The notes under the pieces: generated by a model
Told to the model about the DNA's origin: nothing
Databases searched by the model: none
Seen by the model: only the letters and a program-made list of their open reading frames with translations
In this document: piece after piece, positions 9,275 to 19,728 of the stretch
Position numbering within the stretch: the first letter of the stretch is position 1
How the letters are laid out: each line of letters starts with the position of its first letter
Program-made: the position numbers and the translations under genes
DNA from: Gnetum montanum
Lineage: Eukaryota; Streptophyta; Gnetopsida; Gnetales; Gnetaceae
DNA: 24,352 nucleotides
Assembly (NCBI GenBank): GCA_015680685.1
Contig: MNCI01009664.1
Coordinates: 1 to 24,352, forward strand
Direction of reading: 5' to 3'

Positions 9275-9931
9275 TTTACATATTGCCTATATGTGCCATT
9301 TTTTTGTGTTATGTTAAGTTTTAATGTGCGTTTCACCTAAAGTAAACTCTTGTTTTCATTTTTGCATTTAAGGCCTTTTCATGTTTTTTAGAATGTTAAA
9401 TACAAAAACATCATAAAAAATTTAAAATTCGATAAATCTATAAAAATGTTTAGAACATAAAATTAATAAAAAAAATGTTTTCCTTTGAAAATCACATGGC
9501 CCACCATGGCCTAAAACTAGAAAAATGCATGGCCCACTATGACCCTAAACTGGCAAACATCACACGGCCTACCATGGCCGAAAATTGGAAAAACGTTATG
9601 GCCTATTTACAATTTAGTTTACAACCTTATTACTTAGTCAATTTTACTTCTTCATTGCATTATAACTGTGTAAGTTAGCCAACGTAGCCTTATATCATAA
9701 TCAAAACATGAAACCATCGAGCATGAATAAAACTATAATGCTAAAATGATATCACTGAAATCGAAAAATATAAGTAATAATAATTAAAATGTCTAAAACA
9801 TGATACCATGGCCACATGGTGCAACAAAATTTTAAACAACATACCATAAAACAATAAATCATTCATTAGCCATAACAACTTCAAAATTAAATGTGATTAA
9901 CAAAAATAATTGAAATAGGCAACTAGTGGTG
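9275..9931. other. AT-rich noncoding stretch downstream of the minus-strand gene-like unit
   Basis: No coding trace is seen. The only structure is the tandem repeat at 9491-9608. On the minus strand it would be the 3' flank or 3' UTR of the decayed gene ending at 9932. Confidence 0.5.
9491..9608 (+). repeat. Short tandem repeat, period 33-35 bp, about 3.4 copies
   Basis: The core catggcccaccatggcctaaaac recurs starting near 9495, 9528, 9563 and (partial) 9598, each copy ending in an A-rich tail such as ggaaaaa. The copies differ at several positions, so the array is old. Part of it is read as the ORF at 9475-9678, which I take to be an artefact of the repeat. Tandem arrays in the 3' untranslated part are known from Tat/Ogre-type elements. 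Confidence 0.75.
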
Positions 9932-10003
9932 CTAGGAGGCATTTGGAGGAGGTTGAGAGTCATTTCCACCCTTACCACTAGGGCCATCAATATCTCCTAG
10001 TGC
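9932..10003 (-). pseudogene. Last exon of the minus-strand unit
   Basis: 24 codons including the TAG stop, beginning right after an acceptor ctatag. The residues are ALGDIDGPSGKGGNDSQPPP followed by NAS, a Gly/Pro/Asn-rich low-complexity tail. The phase is 0 and agrees with the donor at 10158/10157, which supports a real splice junction. Confidence 0.45.
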
Positions 10004-10157
10004 CTATAGCATAATAACATTAGGATAATTATTAATCAATGCACTATAAAATCAAGCTAATAACTTAAACAAAATAAAACATGATAAAATCATACAACAA
10101 ACAAACCCAAAGGGACTTTGGCATTATATACTCTAAGGGAAGACTATGAAGGCTAAC

Positions 10158-10587
10158 CTCCAAATGATGGAGGATTTGGTCTTTTGTCATGTGGGTCCAG
10201 TTCACATCTCCAAGATTAACACTTGTCAGGATGTTACTTTCTTCATTAATCTACATTCATGGAGGTAGCTCCTATGAAGTAGTAGTAGTAGATACCTCAC
10301 CCGAAGTAGTAGATATCTGAGGGTTAGGGGATTTAGCCATACTTAAAGTTTCTTCAAATAGTTTGAAGGCACTTTTAGCTTAAATCCGCTTTATGAACAA
10401 CTTCAAATTACACCATTCGATAGACTCCTTTTTCAACCACTTAAGATAAGACTCACATTCAGCCATATACTTCTTTTTGTGGTCCTTTTATGCTTGGCCC
10501 CACTAAAGAACCCAAGCACAGTAATCTTTCCACTATTTAGCCTTGTGAGCTATCAAGTCCATCTACAACCATTGCTTTGCCATCTCT
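10158..10587 (-). pseudogene. Long internal exon of the minus-strand unit
   Basis: One frame can be followed for about 142 codons from a putative acceptor (ctttctag, 10595-10588) to a donor (gag|gttagc). It starts MAKQWL, has a basic, aromatic middle (KKKYMAECESYLKWLKKES), a Ser/Thr-rich stretch, and a clean last third (INEESNILTSVNLGDVNW). Stops interrupt it at eight places or so, nearly all TAG/TAA where CAG/CAA differ by one C-to-T change. Such concentrated stops of one kind in an otherwise protein-like frame indicate decay of a once-coding exon. The function is unknown. Confidence 0.45.
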
Positions 10588-11468
10588 CTAGAAAGAGAAA
10601 ACTTGTCATGGATGAAATTCCAATAACATGCCCATGTGATCTTCTTGGTTCTTAGTCACTTAAGCTTCTACAAAAGCCTTGTGATGCTATAGATCATTGA
10701 TCTCCTAAGCTTGCCTCTTAGTCTCTTCCTTCAAGGCCACAACTTGTTCCCATAGGGATTTATTGGACTGCTAAATTCCCACCAGGTTTTGGTGCATGAA
10801 ATTGCAACATCAATTGCACTTTCATACAACCTTCAAGGAACATTTTTCACTTTAGGATGAAGACTAGGTAAGGAGTCTATCTCCATGGCATGGTTGGAGT
10901 CCCACTCAACGTTAGGCACTGCAAGCAATGTAACCAGGAAACATACACATAAGCATAATATACAACAAGAATGGCTATAACAAAAACATGTAACCAATAT
11001 ACCTATAAAAACCTTTATAAAGTAATTAAAGGTGAAATAAAATGAAGTTCTTACTAATTTTGGGAGCAATTTGTTGCAGTCAATTGATTATATCCTTGGC
11101 TACCCCATGCATGAACTTCATCTTGTCAGGAACTTGTACCCATGGTTTTATAAGAAACATAGAAGTAGAGGAATCTGGTTGGGGATTAATAGCTATAACA
11201 GCCATAACAATTGACCAACAACTAGAAAGAGAATTAAACATAAAATCATAAAACATAATGAACAATACAATACCTAGAACCTCATTTGGAATGATGATAG
11301 GAGGTTCACCTAGCAATGATTCACCAAATAGAGCATCTAGGTCATCCTATGCAACTTTGGCCAATCCCTCATCCTCATGTCATTTGCAAAAATGCCTTCT
11401 CTAGGAGCTTCTACTCCACCTTTGCTACTGTGGATTGGGCCACCAATTCTTGTTGCTTGTTTACAAGA

Positions 11469-11473
11469 ACAAC
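11469..11473. repeat. Left target-site duplication of element B (ACAAC)
   Basis: ACAAC directly precedes the 5' LTR. The base run after the 3' LTR is ACAAT, four of five identical with one C/T difference, as expected for an old 5-base duplication. Confidence 0.7.
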
Positions 11474-12343
11474 TAATGAGTCATCATTTAACTAGTTTCA
11501 ATATTGGATATTCAATATTAGAGCCTCAACATCAGATACCTGATGTCAAAGCCTAGGACATCATGTTGAATATCCAATATCACAAGATATATGCTTGCCT
11601 ATAAATATAGCGCTTGGGCTCACAAGGTTTTAATAGGTTTTTCATAGTTTTTGTCATAGATAGCAAAGCTCTTGCAATTTGTTTTCTCCAAAGTTAGAAT
11701 ATTTTCTGAGTGCCCACAACAAAATTATGAGTGTATATAGATCTTTGTTCAAACATTGATGTACCTGAGCATAGTAGTGTGATAAGAATAAAAATGAACC
11801 CTTTTAATCATCCTTGTAGCACTAAGAATAGATTAAATATTTCCTTGATGCATTTAATATTCATGCACTTCACTTTAATGCACTTTAATTAAGCAATTAA
11901 TTTCTAGTTATTAATGAACACAAGCATGACCACCTTGAGCATATGTGTCGCACATGATAACCTAGAAAGACTTAATGTTTGGTAGCCCAATAGTGTTATA
12001 CGTGTTCAGGATGTGTATGGAAAGTGGAAATGCGTACTTGTGTTAGGCTAGTTAGGCAGTAGATAAACTAGATCTTAAATTACTCTACCTTTCATTCTTG
12101 GTGTAGGTGATTAAATTTATAAAACATAAAAATGATAAAAATCATGTGCCTCAATTACACTGAAACCATATCCTTAAGCTTCACAAGTGTAGTTGGGAAT
12201 ACAATGAACGTTCTCAATGTCCATTCCACTTCCTTGAGAATTAATGCACTGGAGAAATATAGGTCCATGAAATTTGACTGGATCATGCGTGAACACCTTA
12301 GTGATTTGTATGGTTAGGCGTAGGTTTACCTCGTCGCTCATCA
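11474..12343 (+). repeat. 5' LTR of element B (870 bp)
   Basis: It starts TAATGAGTCATCATT, where the 3' LTR has TGATGAGTCATCATT, and ends CGCTCATCA. It is collinear with 19729-20614 throughout. The R/U5 part carries long shared blocks such as ttttcatagttttt, agttagaatatttt and cccttttaatcatccttgtag. The first base of the primer site follows one base after the end. Confidence 0.9.
11501..11607 (+). promoter_or_regulatory. U3 inverted repeats and TATA box of element B 5' LTR
   Basis: ATATTGGATATTCAA (11501-11515) and TTGAATATCCAATAT (11566-11580) are perfect 15-base inverted repeats. Between them lies a second, smaller inverted pair, ACATCAG (11529-11535) and CTGATGT (11540-11546). TATAAATA follows at 11600-11607. 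The 3' LTR keeps the arrangement in degraded form, with TATAAATA at 19854-19861. Confidence 0.65.
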
Positions 12344-12344
12344 T

Positions 12345-12362
12345 TAGCGTCATTGCTAAGGA
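12345..12362 (+). promoter_or_regulatory. Primer binding site for tRNA-Asp, decayed
   Basis: TAGCGTCATTGCTAAGGA lies one base after the 5' LTR. It matches the complement of the plant tRNA-Asp 3' end (TGGCGCCGTTGCCGGGGA, known) at 13 of 18 positions, and all five differences are C-to-T or G-to-A, the pattern left by deamination of methylated DNA. tRNA-Asp priming is characteristic of Athila-type elements. The following 12363-12502 is a leader with no other feature I can see. Confidence 0.75.
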
Positions 12363-12502
12363 CCTTTTAGTTGTTTTGTATGCTATCTAGGATTTAGTGA
12401 AAATTATTCAAATCATTGAAGCAAACCTTAGAGTCATGTCACATTTTAAGATTACTACAACAATTTTAAGAAGCACACTGCATTTTTATTCTCTAACATA
12501 AA

Positions 12503-14345
12503 ATGTATTCTTCTCATAGGAGTGATTCTCTACCCAAGTCTAACAGAGTACATCCACTAGTTCCTAAACAATACCAAGTGGTATATGCTTATCCTAATGA
12601 GTATGTACCAAATTTCACCTTCATCCTACACCAAGATGAACAGCTGTGATGGCATGACATGGATGGCAACATTGTGTTGCCATCTAATCCATCCATTCTT
12701 GCAATACTTCAACAAATGCTTATACGATGGGCTCTCCAAGGACTTCACATTGAGTATGTGGTGCAAGATAGTGATTTCAGGGACTATCATCCTACTAAGG
12801 CATAATGTCTTAGAGATTTCCAGTTAGAATAGCGTTATGAATCTACTAAGGGAAAAGGATTTAATGATTCCTCATTCCTATTGTACCAAAAAGAAGATGG
12901 AAAACCCTTCTCTAAGGGTTTTCCATTTAGTGAAATTCTTCTCTTTGACATCAATGAAGAAGGTCAAAACTAGAACTTGTAGTCCATGATTCACAATCCT
13001 AGTTCTAGGAAGAATGGATCCAATAACAAAGAGAAATCCAAAGAGGCAAGTCACTATAGGGATGCAGACAAGAAATAAGATTTTGATCATGATCACAATC
13101 ACCAAAGATATGGTAGCATGTACCATGATGGTGCCAGTCCTCCTTCCTCTTCACCTTCATTAGCATCATTTTCTTCTTCTAGCCCTGATCACAACCATGG
13201 GGGGCACAACTATGATGGAGGTGACCAATGGGACTGAAATGATTGAAGGGATCATCAAGGAAGGTAAGACCAAGCACATGAGCATTCAAGAAAGACACAA
13301 CATCATGAATGAAGAGGTAGTAGAGGGAATAAAAGGCACAAAAATCAAGGCCTTAATGAGCCTTTTCTTGCTACCCAAAGTATGCTAAACATTGCAAAGG
13401 TAGTACAAATTCCAACAAGGCATGTGAAGGATAGTTAGATCAAGAGGCTAGATATTAATAATATCCCTAGGTTCGAAGGAGGATATAACTCAGATCTATA
13501 GAACCATCTCTAAGCTTTTCAAGATGCATGTGCCTTGCAAAATATAGAGAATGAGTGGCAAAAGCTTAAGTTGTTCCCATGAACACTTATTAAAGAAGCA
13601 AAAAACTAGTATTGATCCTTAGAACTAGAATTTATCAAACAATGAAGTACAATGCTTGAATTGTTTAATGAAAAGTATTATACAAACTCCAAAATATCCA
13701 AATTGAGAAGGAAGATCTAAGGATGGAAACAAGAAATACATGAAACCTTGGATGTAGCCATTGGCTGATACTATTCCTTAATGCACATATGTCCTAGCCA
13801 TGGTTATTCTCAACTAGATCAACTTTTCCACATTATGGATAGGCTACGATCTAAAATAAGGAGAACCCTTGGTGTCTATGCCTAAGGGAAATTATCAAAA
13901 TTAAGCGTCCATCAGATCCAAAGATTGATTAAGTAGTTAAAGAGGAAGGTGAATTGAGAAAATGAGAAAGTACAAAAGAGTATAATCACGATTCTTCCAT
14001 TTGCAAGAGGGAGGTTTAATTTTGTGATAGTGAGGAAGAATCAACACTTGATGAGGTGGTGAATAGGAAAGCCTTACCACTTCAAAAATTTCAATCCAAA
14101 ATTACAACCAAGGTTGTTCAGTTATGGGACTTCATGGATAGCAAATATCAAGTTGAACTAAAAATTGTTGAAAAGTCCAAACAATGAGGTAGTGCTCATG
14201 AGTGCAAGAGGCACAAAGAAATTGAACATGCTTATCAAAGAGGTAATGGCAAGATTTTTGCAATAGAATAAGTTATGAAAAGTGATTAGATGATGATGGT
14301 GGATGTGACATCTACCAATATAAACATCCTAAGGGATGTTATCCT
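12503..14345 (+). pseudogene. Gag pseudogene of element B
   Basis: A possible start ATG at 12503 opens a frame (MYSSHRSDSLPKSNRVHPL) that stops after about 50 codons and then continues in pieces. The gag core is clearest at 13450-13880: IPRFEGGYNSDL, then segments of the helical capsid region including LELFNEKYYTNSKISKLRRK and a HICPSHGYSQLD block, matching the Retrotrans_gag layout. At 14304-14339 the residues CDIYQYKHPKGC resemble a CCHC zinc knuckle with the second cysteine changed to tyrosine. Numerous TAG/TAA stops make it nonfunctional. The region 13890-14300 carries only scattered gag trace. Confidence 0.7.
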
Positions 14346-14420
14346 ATAGTGTCACACTTGTAGAAGTCTGGGATGTATGCTTTGAATCCACAATTAACAA
14401 AATGAAAACATCTAGAAGAT

Positions 14421-14562
14421 TGCCTTATCCTCAAAGTAATTCTAGGCAATTACATCAACCACAACAGTATTATCCAAGTGGAACTCCACCACAACCATAT
14501 GAGCAATATCAACAATGGCAACAACCACAGTCATGGGCGTTGGCACCACCAAGGCAACAATA
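14421..14562 (+). pseudogene. Gln/Pro-rich linker between gag and protease of element B
   Basis: The frame after the zinc-knuckle remnant reads as a Gln-, Pro- and Tyr-rich segment (QPQQYYPSGTPPQPYEQYQQ) ending at a TAG after RQQ. Such low-complexity linkers are usual between gag and protease in Athila-type elements. The following 14563-15000 is also Pro/Ser/Tyr-rich in translation but too broken to assign. Confidence 0.5.
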
Positions 14563-15139
14563 GCCTTACCAACAACCTAATCCATATGGGTATTATGTTC
14601 AGCATCCCTTATCTCCATGTGACTCCTCCATTTATGTTTCTACTTTTCAATATTACTAACACCCTTCTAATTATTATCGAAATCCTTCTCCACATGCAAG
14701 AAGGGATACCACCTCTTACCCTTATCCTCCTCCTGTTCCTGCACATCTTCCTCCTCTAGCTACATAGCTACCACCTACTCCACCTATGTAAGGTAAACTA
14801 CTAGCTCAACCACAACACTACCAGGGCCATTAATATACAATGAGTTCATCAACCGAGTGGTTCAAATACTCAAGTAAAGAAAAGACCTTTCTTCCAACCA
14901 TGTAGTCCGCCTAAGCCCTTAAATACACTGTGGTTAACAATCGTATTTCTCTGTCTTCCTCTATATCAAATTATTTTGAATTCCCTTTTAAAAAAACATC
15001 ACCCAAGATCCACACTATGATGATTCCTCATGTTTTATCTAATTGGATCCATGCTGAAAACCTTCCCAAGAAGTTAGCAGATTCTAGAAGTCCTCTGATC
15101 TATTTGTAGATTGCTAAGAATGAACCATGCAAAACTCTT

Positions 15140-15469
15140 CTTGCTTCCAATTCCAGTGTTAACTTGATCTCTCATGATATGTATACTACATGGAACCTAC
15201 CTCCTTTAAAGAATAGAAATATCATATTAGAATTGGTAGACCATTCCATCACTATGTCATTAGGATTGATGGAATACATTGTAACCACTATTTGTGGGTG
15301 GTCTTGTCCTACTAATTTCCTAGTGATCAAAGTAGAGAACTACAAAGGGGACTTTCTAATCATCATGGAAAGGGCATGGCTAAGCATCGTTGATGCTAGG
15401 ATGGGCATCAAATATCTTTCCCTGGAAATATCCAAAGAAAATGCATTTAGAAAGATCGAGAAGAAGTGA
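15140..15469 (+). pseudogene. Aspartic protease pseudogene of element B
   Basis: In the frame leading into 15164 the active-site strand reads ASNSSVNLISHDMY. By alignment with Athila-type proteases the catalytic aspartate of the D-x-G motif is replaced (A) and the glycine is also changed (N), so it is inactive. A 101-codon open stretch follows: TWNLPPLKNRNIILELVDHS, then SLGLMEYIVTTICGW, FLVIKV, and LIIMERAWLSIVDARMG, the strand normally reading 'LILGRPFL'. It ends at a stop after RKIEKK. The same frame is the part retained in element A at 1-160. Bases 15470-16010 are the spacer to RT, shared with A 160-470. Confidence 0.65.
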
Positions 15470-16011
15470 GTTCTATGCATCATGTACAACGATACAAGAT
15501 GTAATTGTGTGTAGAAACTCTAGGTAGTGAAATGATAATCTATCTCTGCATGATAGCAGTGTGCATTAGAAGTAGAAATTCAAAGGTATTTGTACAAAGC
15601 AACCACAAAATAAACAAGAGTGTACCTGGTGGCTGACTGTTGATCTTGAGAGCAACACACTTTGCATGGAACCAACTAAGAGCTTGACATGCACATATGT
15701 CGTAGGCATGGATGAACTAGAGCAAGTTCATCACCAACTCTCTAATGATGCAAATGATGATACCTACTAGGAAGAGTTGGAAATTCTTAAAAATTTCGAG
15801 CTAGAGTGCCTTGAACTAAAAACTCTACTAGCCAACATGTGATATGTATTTTTGAAGAATTGAAAGCCAATTATAATCAATGCAAATCTTGCTCTATAAT
15901 AGAAAAAGATACTATTAAATGTGGTTGAAAAATGGTTAGAAACTTTACCTAGTCATATCCTAAACTCACAAGAATTGATCCTAGGATATGTCAGCATCGC
16001 ATCTACACTGA

Positions 16012-16905
16012 TCCAACCATAAAGCCAAAGAGGCAACCACAAAGGCGATTGAACCCCAAACTAAAGTATATCATCAAAGAGGAAATTAAACAACTCCTCA
16101 AGGTGGGGTTCATTTATCCCATTGCAAAAAATGAGTGGGTTATTCCACTGGGGTTGCATTGATTTTTAGTTTCTAAATATAGTAACATTTAATAACCATT
16201 TTCCATTGTCATTTGTTGATCACATGTTAGACACAATATCTAGGCATTGCTACTATAGTTTTCTAGATGGTTATAATGGCTATAACCAAATCCATATCAC
16301 CCCACTAGGCCAAGACAACATTCACAAGTCCTTAGGGGACTTTTGCATATTGTAAGATGCCTTTTGGTCTGTGCAATGCCCCTACTACCTTTCAACACCT
16401 GGTTCTAAGCATTTTCCAATAGAAAATTGGTAGTGGTATGGAAGTTTTCATAGATGACTTCTTCACCTATAAAGCTACATTTGAGCAAGCTCTTGACCAC
16501 CTTGAGCAAGTACTAAAATGATGCATTGAGACAAACCTCAGGCTCAATTGGTAAAAGAGTCATTTAATGGTCCAAGAAGGCATTGTATTAGGGCACAGAA
16601 TATCACAAGCAAGAATTTTGGTTCATCCCAAAAAACTAAGCATCATCCAAGAAATAACCTACCAACTAGAAATTATCAAAGATGTTTGGTCATTCCTTGG
16701 ACATACTAACTACTATCAAAAATTCATAGAGAATTTCTATACGATTGTAAAATTGTTGGTAAAGCTGACAAAGAGACATGCTCCATTTTCCTAGACAACA
16801 GAATGTGAACAAAAATTCTAACAGCTAAAAGAGAAACTTGTAGAAACTCCAATCCTACAAGCACCTAACTGGTCCAAATCATTTCTACTATACATCTTCT
16901 ACTGC
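16012..16905 (+). pseudogene. Reverse transcriptase pseudogene of element B
   Basis: RT copies the element RNA into DNA. The conserved entry block reads QPQRRLNPKLKYIIKEEIKQ (about 16030-16090) followed by LLKVGFIYPIAKNEW. Motif A is seen as YYSFLDGYNGYNQI, with catalytic Asp at 16266-16268. After a frame change, KMPFGLCNAPTTFQ (about 16353) is the motif B region. Motif C reads FIDD at 16447-16458, keeping both aspartates. The thumb region reads GHRIS...ILVHPKKL and FLGHTNYYQKFIENF (16567-16794), then ILQAPNWSKSF. There are at least two frameshifts and several stops, so it is dead although the three catalytic aspartates remain. RNase H should follow but is absent. Confidence 0.8.
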
Positions 16906-16924
16906 TGCTTTGTTTGTACAAAAA

Positions 16925-17640
16925 AAATGCTGTAAATAGCTTTGGTGTGCTACTTGCATTAATTTCTAACAATGGAACTCACTTTACAAGAACTACTTTT
17001 CAAAAGCTCATGCAACACCTAGGGGTTGAACATAAGCTCACAACATCCTAACACCCCCAAGCCAATGGTCAAGCTAAAGTTACCAATAGGGAAATCACAA
17101 GGATTCTAACAAGAACTATTAGCAAATATGGGAAAGACTGGAGCATGAAACTTAATGATGCCTTTTGGGATTACCACTTAACATGGAAACTTCCTATAGG
17201 CTACTCTCCCTATGAGCTTGTGTAGGGAAAATTACCAATACTCCCTATTCAATCCAAGCTCTGTACATTGTCAACATCCGGTGACCTTGACCTTGACTTG
17301 AGTCTAGCACAAAAAGAAAGATTGATGAATCTCAACTTGCTAGATGAAAATCAATTGGTGGACCTATCATCTAAAAAGTTACACAAGGCATTCAACAAAA
17401 AGCACCATGGCCTAAAAATCAGAAAATTCAAACTTCAACTAGGAGATAAGGTTCTCTACAGAACCCCACACACATACCTCAATGAACTAAGTTCCAAATG
17501 TTGTGGGAAGGACCTTATATAATTTATGAAACTTTTCCTTTGGAGACCATGATAATCTACAAACTTGAAAGCCCAAACAAGAAATAGCTAGTCAACATAC
17601 AACAAGTCAAACCTTTCCATGAGCATAAGCTAGCAAATAC
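16925..17640 (+). pseudogene. Integrase C-terminal part of element B (truncated)
   Basis: After a junction at about 16905-16930 the frame reads FGVLLALISNNGTHF, the strand that holds the second catalytic aspartate, here asparagine. Next come HPQANGQAKVTNREITRIL, where the third catalytic position (Glu) is Lys, and PIGYSPYELV. The C-terminal DNA-binding part is open at 17268-17522 and ends with FKLQLGDKVLYRTPH and a degenerate stretch to 17640. The zinc-binding N-terminus, the first catalytic aspartate and the whole RNase H are missing, about 1.1 kb by comparison with full-length elements. No chromodomain is seen. Confidence 0.75.
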
Positions 17641-19714
17641 AACAAACACCTCATCGGAAAGACAACCACACTCAATATTTTGGATCTCCTCCTTTCAACT
17701 CAGTCATGAGGGAGATGGTCATCCATGTTAACTATATAAGCAACTCCTCATTTTTTCACCATTTTTAGTTTCCACATTTTTATTTTGCAACTTTTTGTTT
17801 TACACATTCTTTATTTTACATCTTCTTATTCTCATGTTATTAATCTTTTCTAATTTTTTTTTGCAACATCATTAGTACATTTATTATTTCTTAAATATTT
17901 TACACTTTCTTTTATAATTTTTTTTATTCTAGTGTGATTTTCTAACTTTTTGTTAATAAGTGCCAAGCATAGTGGTAATTCATTGCTTAATGGTGGTATG
18001 TACTATATTGTTATTTGATTGTTGATGTTTGGATTCTAGCTTTGAGTTTTGTTACAAATAATTAGGACATGGTTTCCTTTCATGCAATAAGCAATGAGTC
18101 CACAACATCCACCCATTCACAAACTCTATGGTTTTCCTTGTTCTTGAAATGTGTAGTCCCTTTTTCATTAACAAAACTATAACAAACTTGTGACTTTGTT
18201 AGTTTCTGGAATTGGAAAGGATTCAAAGGTTTGAACAGGGTATGACTTCAAAAGGATTAGATATTCTTTATGTTTTTCTACTTGCTTGGGTGCATGTGTG
18301 TTTTCATGGATTTCTTACCATTCCATCTCGACCAATAAAGGAAGTTGAATAAGTCTTTGTATGGTGTGGTTCTCATAAAAAAAATATGGGAATTTAAAGC
18401 ACACCCCTTAGACACAATAAACAAATAAGTCTTTGCATGGTGTGGTTTCCATTTAAAAAAAATGGAAATTCAAAGCACACCCCTTAGACAAAATAATAAT
18501 AAATGGGCTACAAGCACTGGTTATGGGAATAGAAAGATATGTTACCCATGCGTGACGGTCCCCTCTAACTAAGTCCTTTTCTCACTTCGTACTTCTCTTT
18601 TCTTCCGTCATAAGGAAGGATGGTTGTTCTATGGGAGCACTCTTGTGTCTCAGGGGGGGTGGACTGGTCTTAGAATGATGATGCAAAGTTACTAAATGTG
18701 GTTGGTTTTGGTCTAGACTAAGGATCGATCTTATCAAGTCATTTAACCATAAAATTCACAAGGGACTTGATGTAACCTTAATCAGGAACTCCATTCCACT
18801 CTCTCTCATTCATTTATGCTTTCCATGTTTCACCTCACTACTAGTTTCATGTTTTTGTTCAATGTCCTGGTTTGATATGTCAAAATTCTTAGGTAGTTTC
18901 TTCTAGGTTTTTGTACTTAATCTTCCATAACCATTGTCATCCATGGAGCCCATGGTCTCCTTAGTTTGAAGTTCTGAAAGGGTAATAAAAGGCCTATGCC
19001 TGCTTTGGGGAGGACCCACTTGCATATCTTTTGGTTGGGTTAGTTAAGTTCTTTATCCTTAGACACTCTTGCAATCAAATCCTTTTGTTTACCTCATCAA
19101 TGACATCCAATTATGCACATCTTCACAATGTTTTTTAGTGAAACCTTTTATTGTTATTGTTGTGAATTCTTATACCCTCTTCAAGCATTTCATCCTATTT
19201 GAACTTTTTCAAATTTAATGAACTGATTATCTATTTTACCCTATTTGTCAGTCTTCCTACTAACACTCCTAAAGGAATCAATCTACCACAATCACAACCT
19301 AGCCAAGTGTAACCACTGATGAGACAAGGTACTTACCAACTATGTGCTACACATTGCATACTAATTCGTAATTTTTTTATGATTGTAATGCAAAGAATGG
19401 ACTGGAAGTAGAACTATCTTCACCGAGGATGATGCAACAATACCACACGATGAGGACCATTCATGATCATTAGATCTTCTCTCTCGATCTTCAGCTGCCA
19501 AGGGGGATGGATGTCAATTTTATCTCGGGTGTTCTCTTCTCTTGTCATGAATACCCAAAATTTTGTAAAAGATTGTAATTCCATACACTTGGGCACTCAA
19601 AGTTTATTTGTTCCATCTAAGTCAATTTTTATGTTAATCAATAATCCCATACCTTCCCAATATTTTGTAAGGAACTTGTTCCTCCTCTTGTTCACTCAAT
19701 GACGAGTTTTCATT
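17641..19714 (+). other. Noncoding 3' domain of element B
   Basis: About 2 kb between the end of integrase and the polypurine tract, homologous in order to A 481-2473 and lacking a convincing ORF. It opens with caatattttggatctcc and a polypurine-like cagtcatgagggag (17701-17714), continues through T-rich sequence, and contains a duplicated hairpin unit (18348-18497). The ORF at 19463-19702 is in this domain and is not conserved in frame with A, so I do not call it. An env-like gene is expected in some Athila elements, but none is detectable. Confidence 0.65.
18348..18497 (+). repeat. Tandem duplication of a hairpin unit, period 76 bp
   Basis: Copy 1 (18348-18423) and copy 2 (18424-18497) both read aataagtctttg(t/c)atggtgtggttt..., then an A-run, then aaagcacaccccttagaca. 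Element A has one copy at 1175-1245. Each copy has a hairpin around the A-run: 18370-18377 with 18385-18392, and 18446-18454 with 18460-18468. Confidence 0.8.
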
Positions 19715-19728
19715 CAATCATGGGGGCA
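19715..19728 (+). promoter_or_regulatory. Polypurine tract of element B
   Basis: CAATCATGGGGGCA directly before the LTR start TGATGAG at 19729, the plus-strand priming site. It matches element A's tract. Confidence 0.75.

Larger units (their letters stand above)
9932..11473 (-). pseudogene. 3' half of a decayed multi-exon minus-strand gene
   Basis: I do not recognise the family. Reading leftwards I see: coding trace 11395-11274 (DDLDALFGESLLGEPPIII, after a frameshift); intron 11273-11175 (gtattg...accag); exon 11174-11055 (TSMFLIKPWVQVPDKMKF); intron 11054-10919 (GTAAG...TTGCAG); exon 10918-10833, ending in TGA (PNVEWDSNHAMEIDSLP); a helix-like Glu/Lys-rich trace at 10770-10611; a long exon 10587-10158; intron 10157-10004; and a last exon 10003-9932 (ALGDIDGPSGKGGNDSQPPP then TAG). 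The second and third splices join codons in frame. Most internal stops are TAA/TAG one transition from a glutamine codon. Element B separates this from the 5' half at 20743-21930. Confidence 0.5.

Noticed and set aside
9475-9678. 67-codon ORF
   Set aside because: It is made mostly by the 33-35-bp tandem repeat, which gives repeated MAHH/MAHY-like residues.
17268-17522. 84-codon ORF as an independent gene
   Set aside because: It is the C-terminal part of the element B integrase, continuous with the core motifs just upstream.
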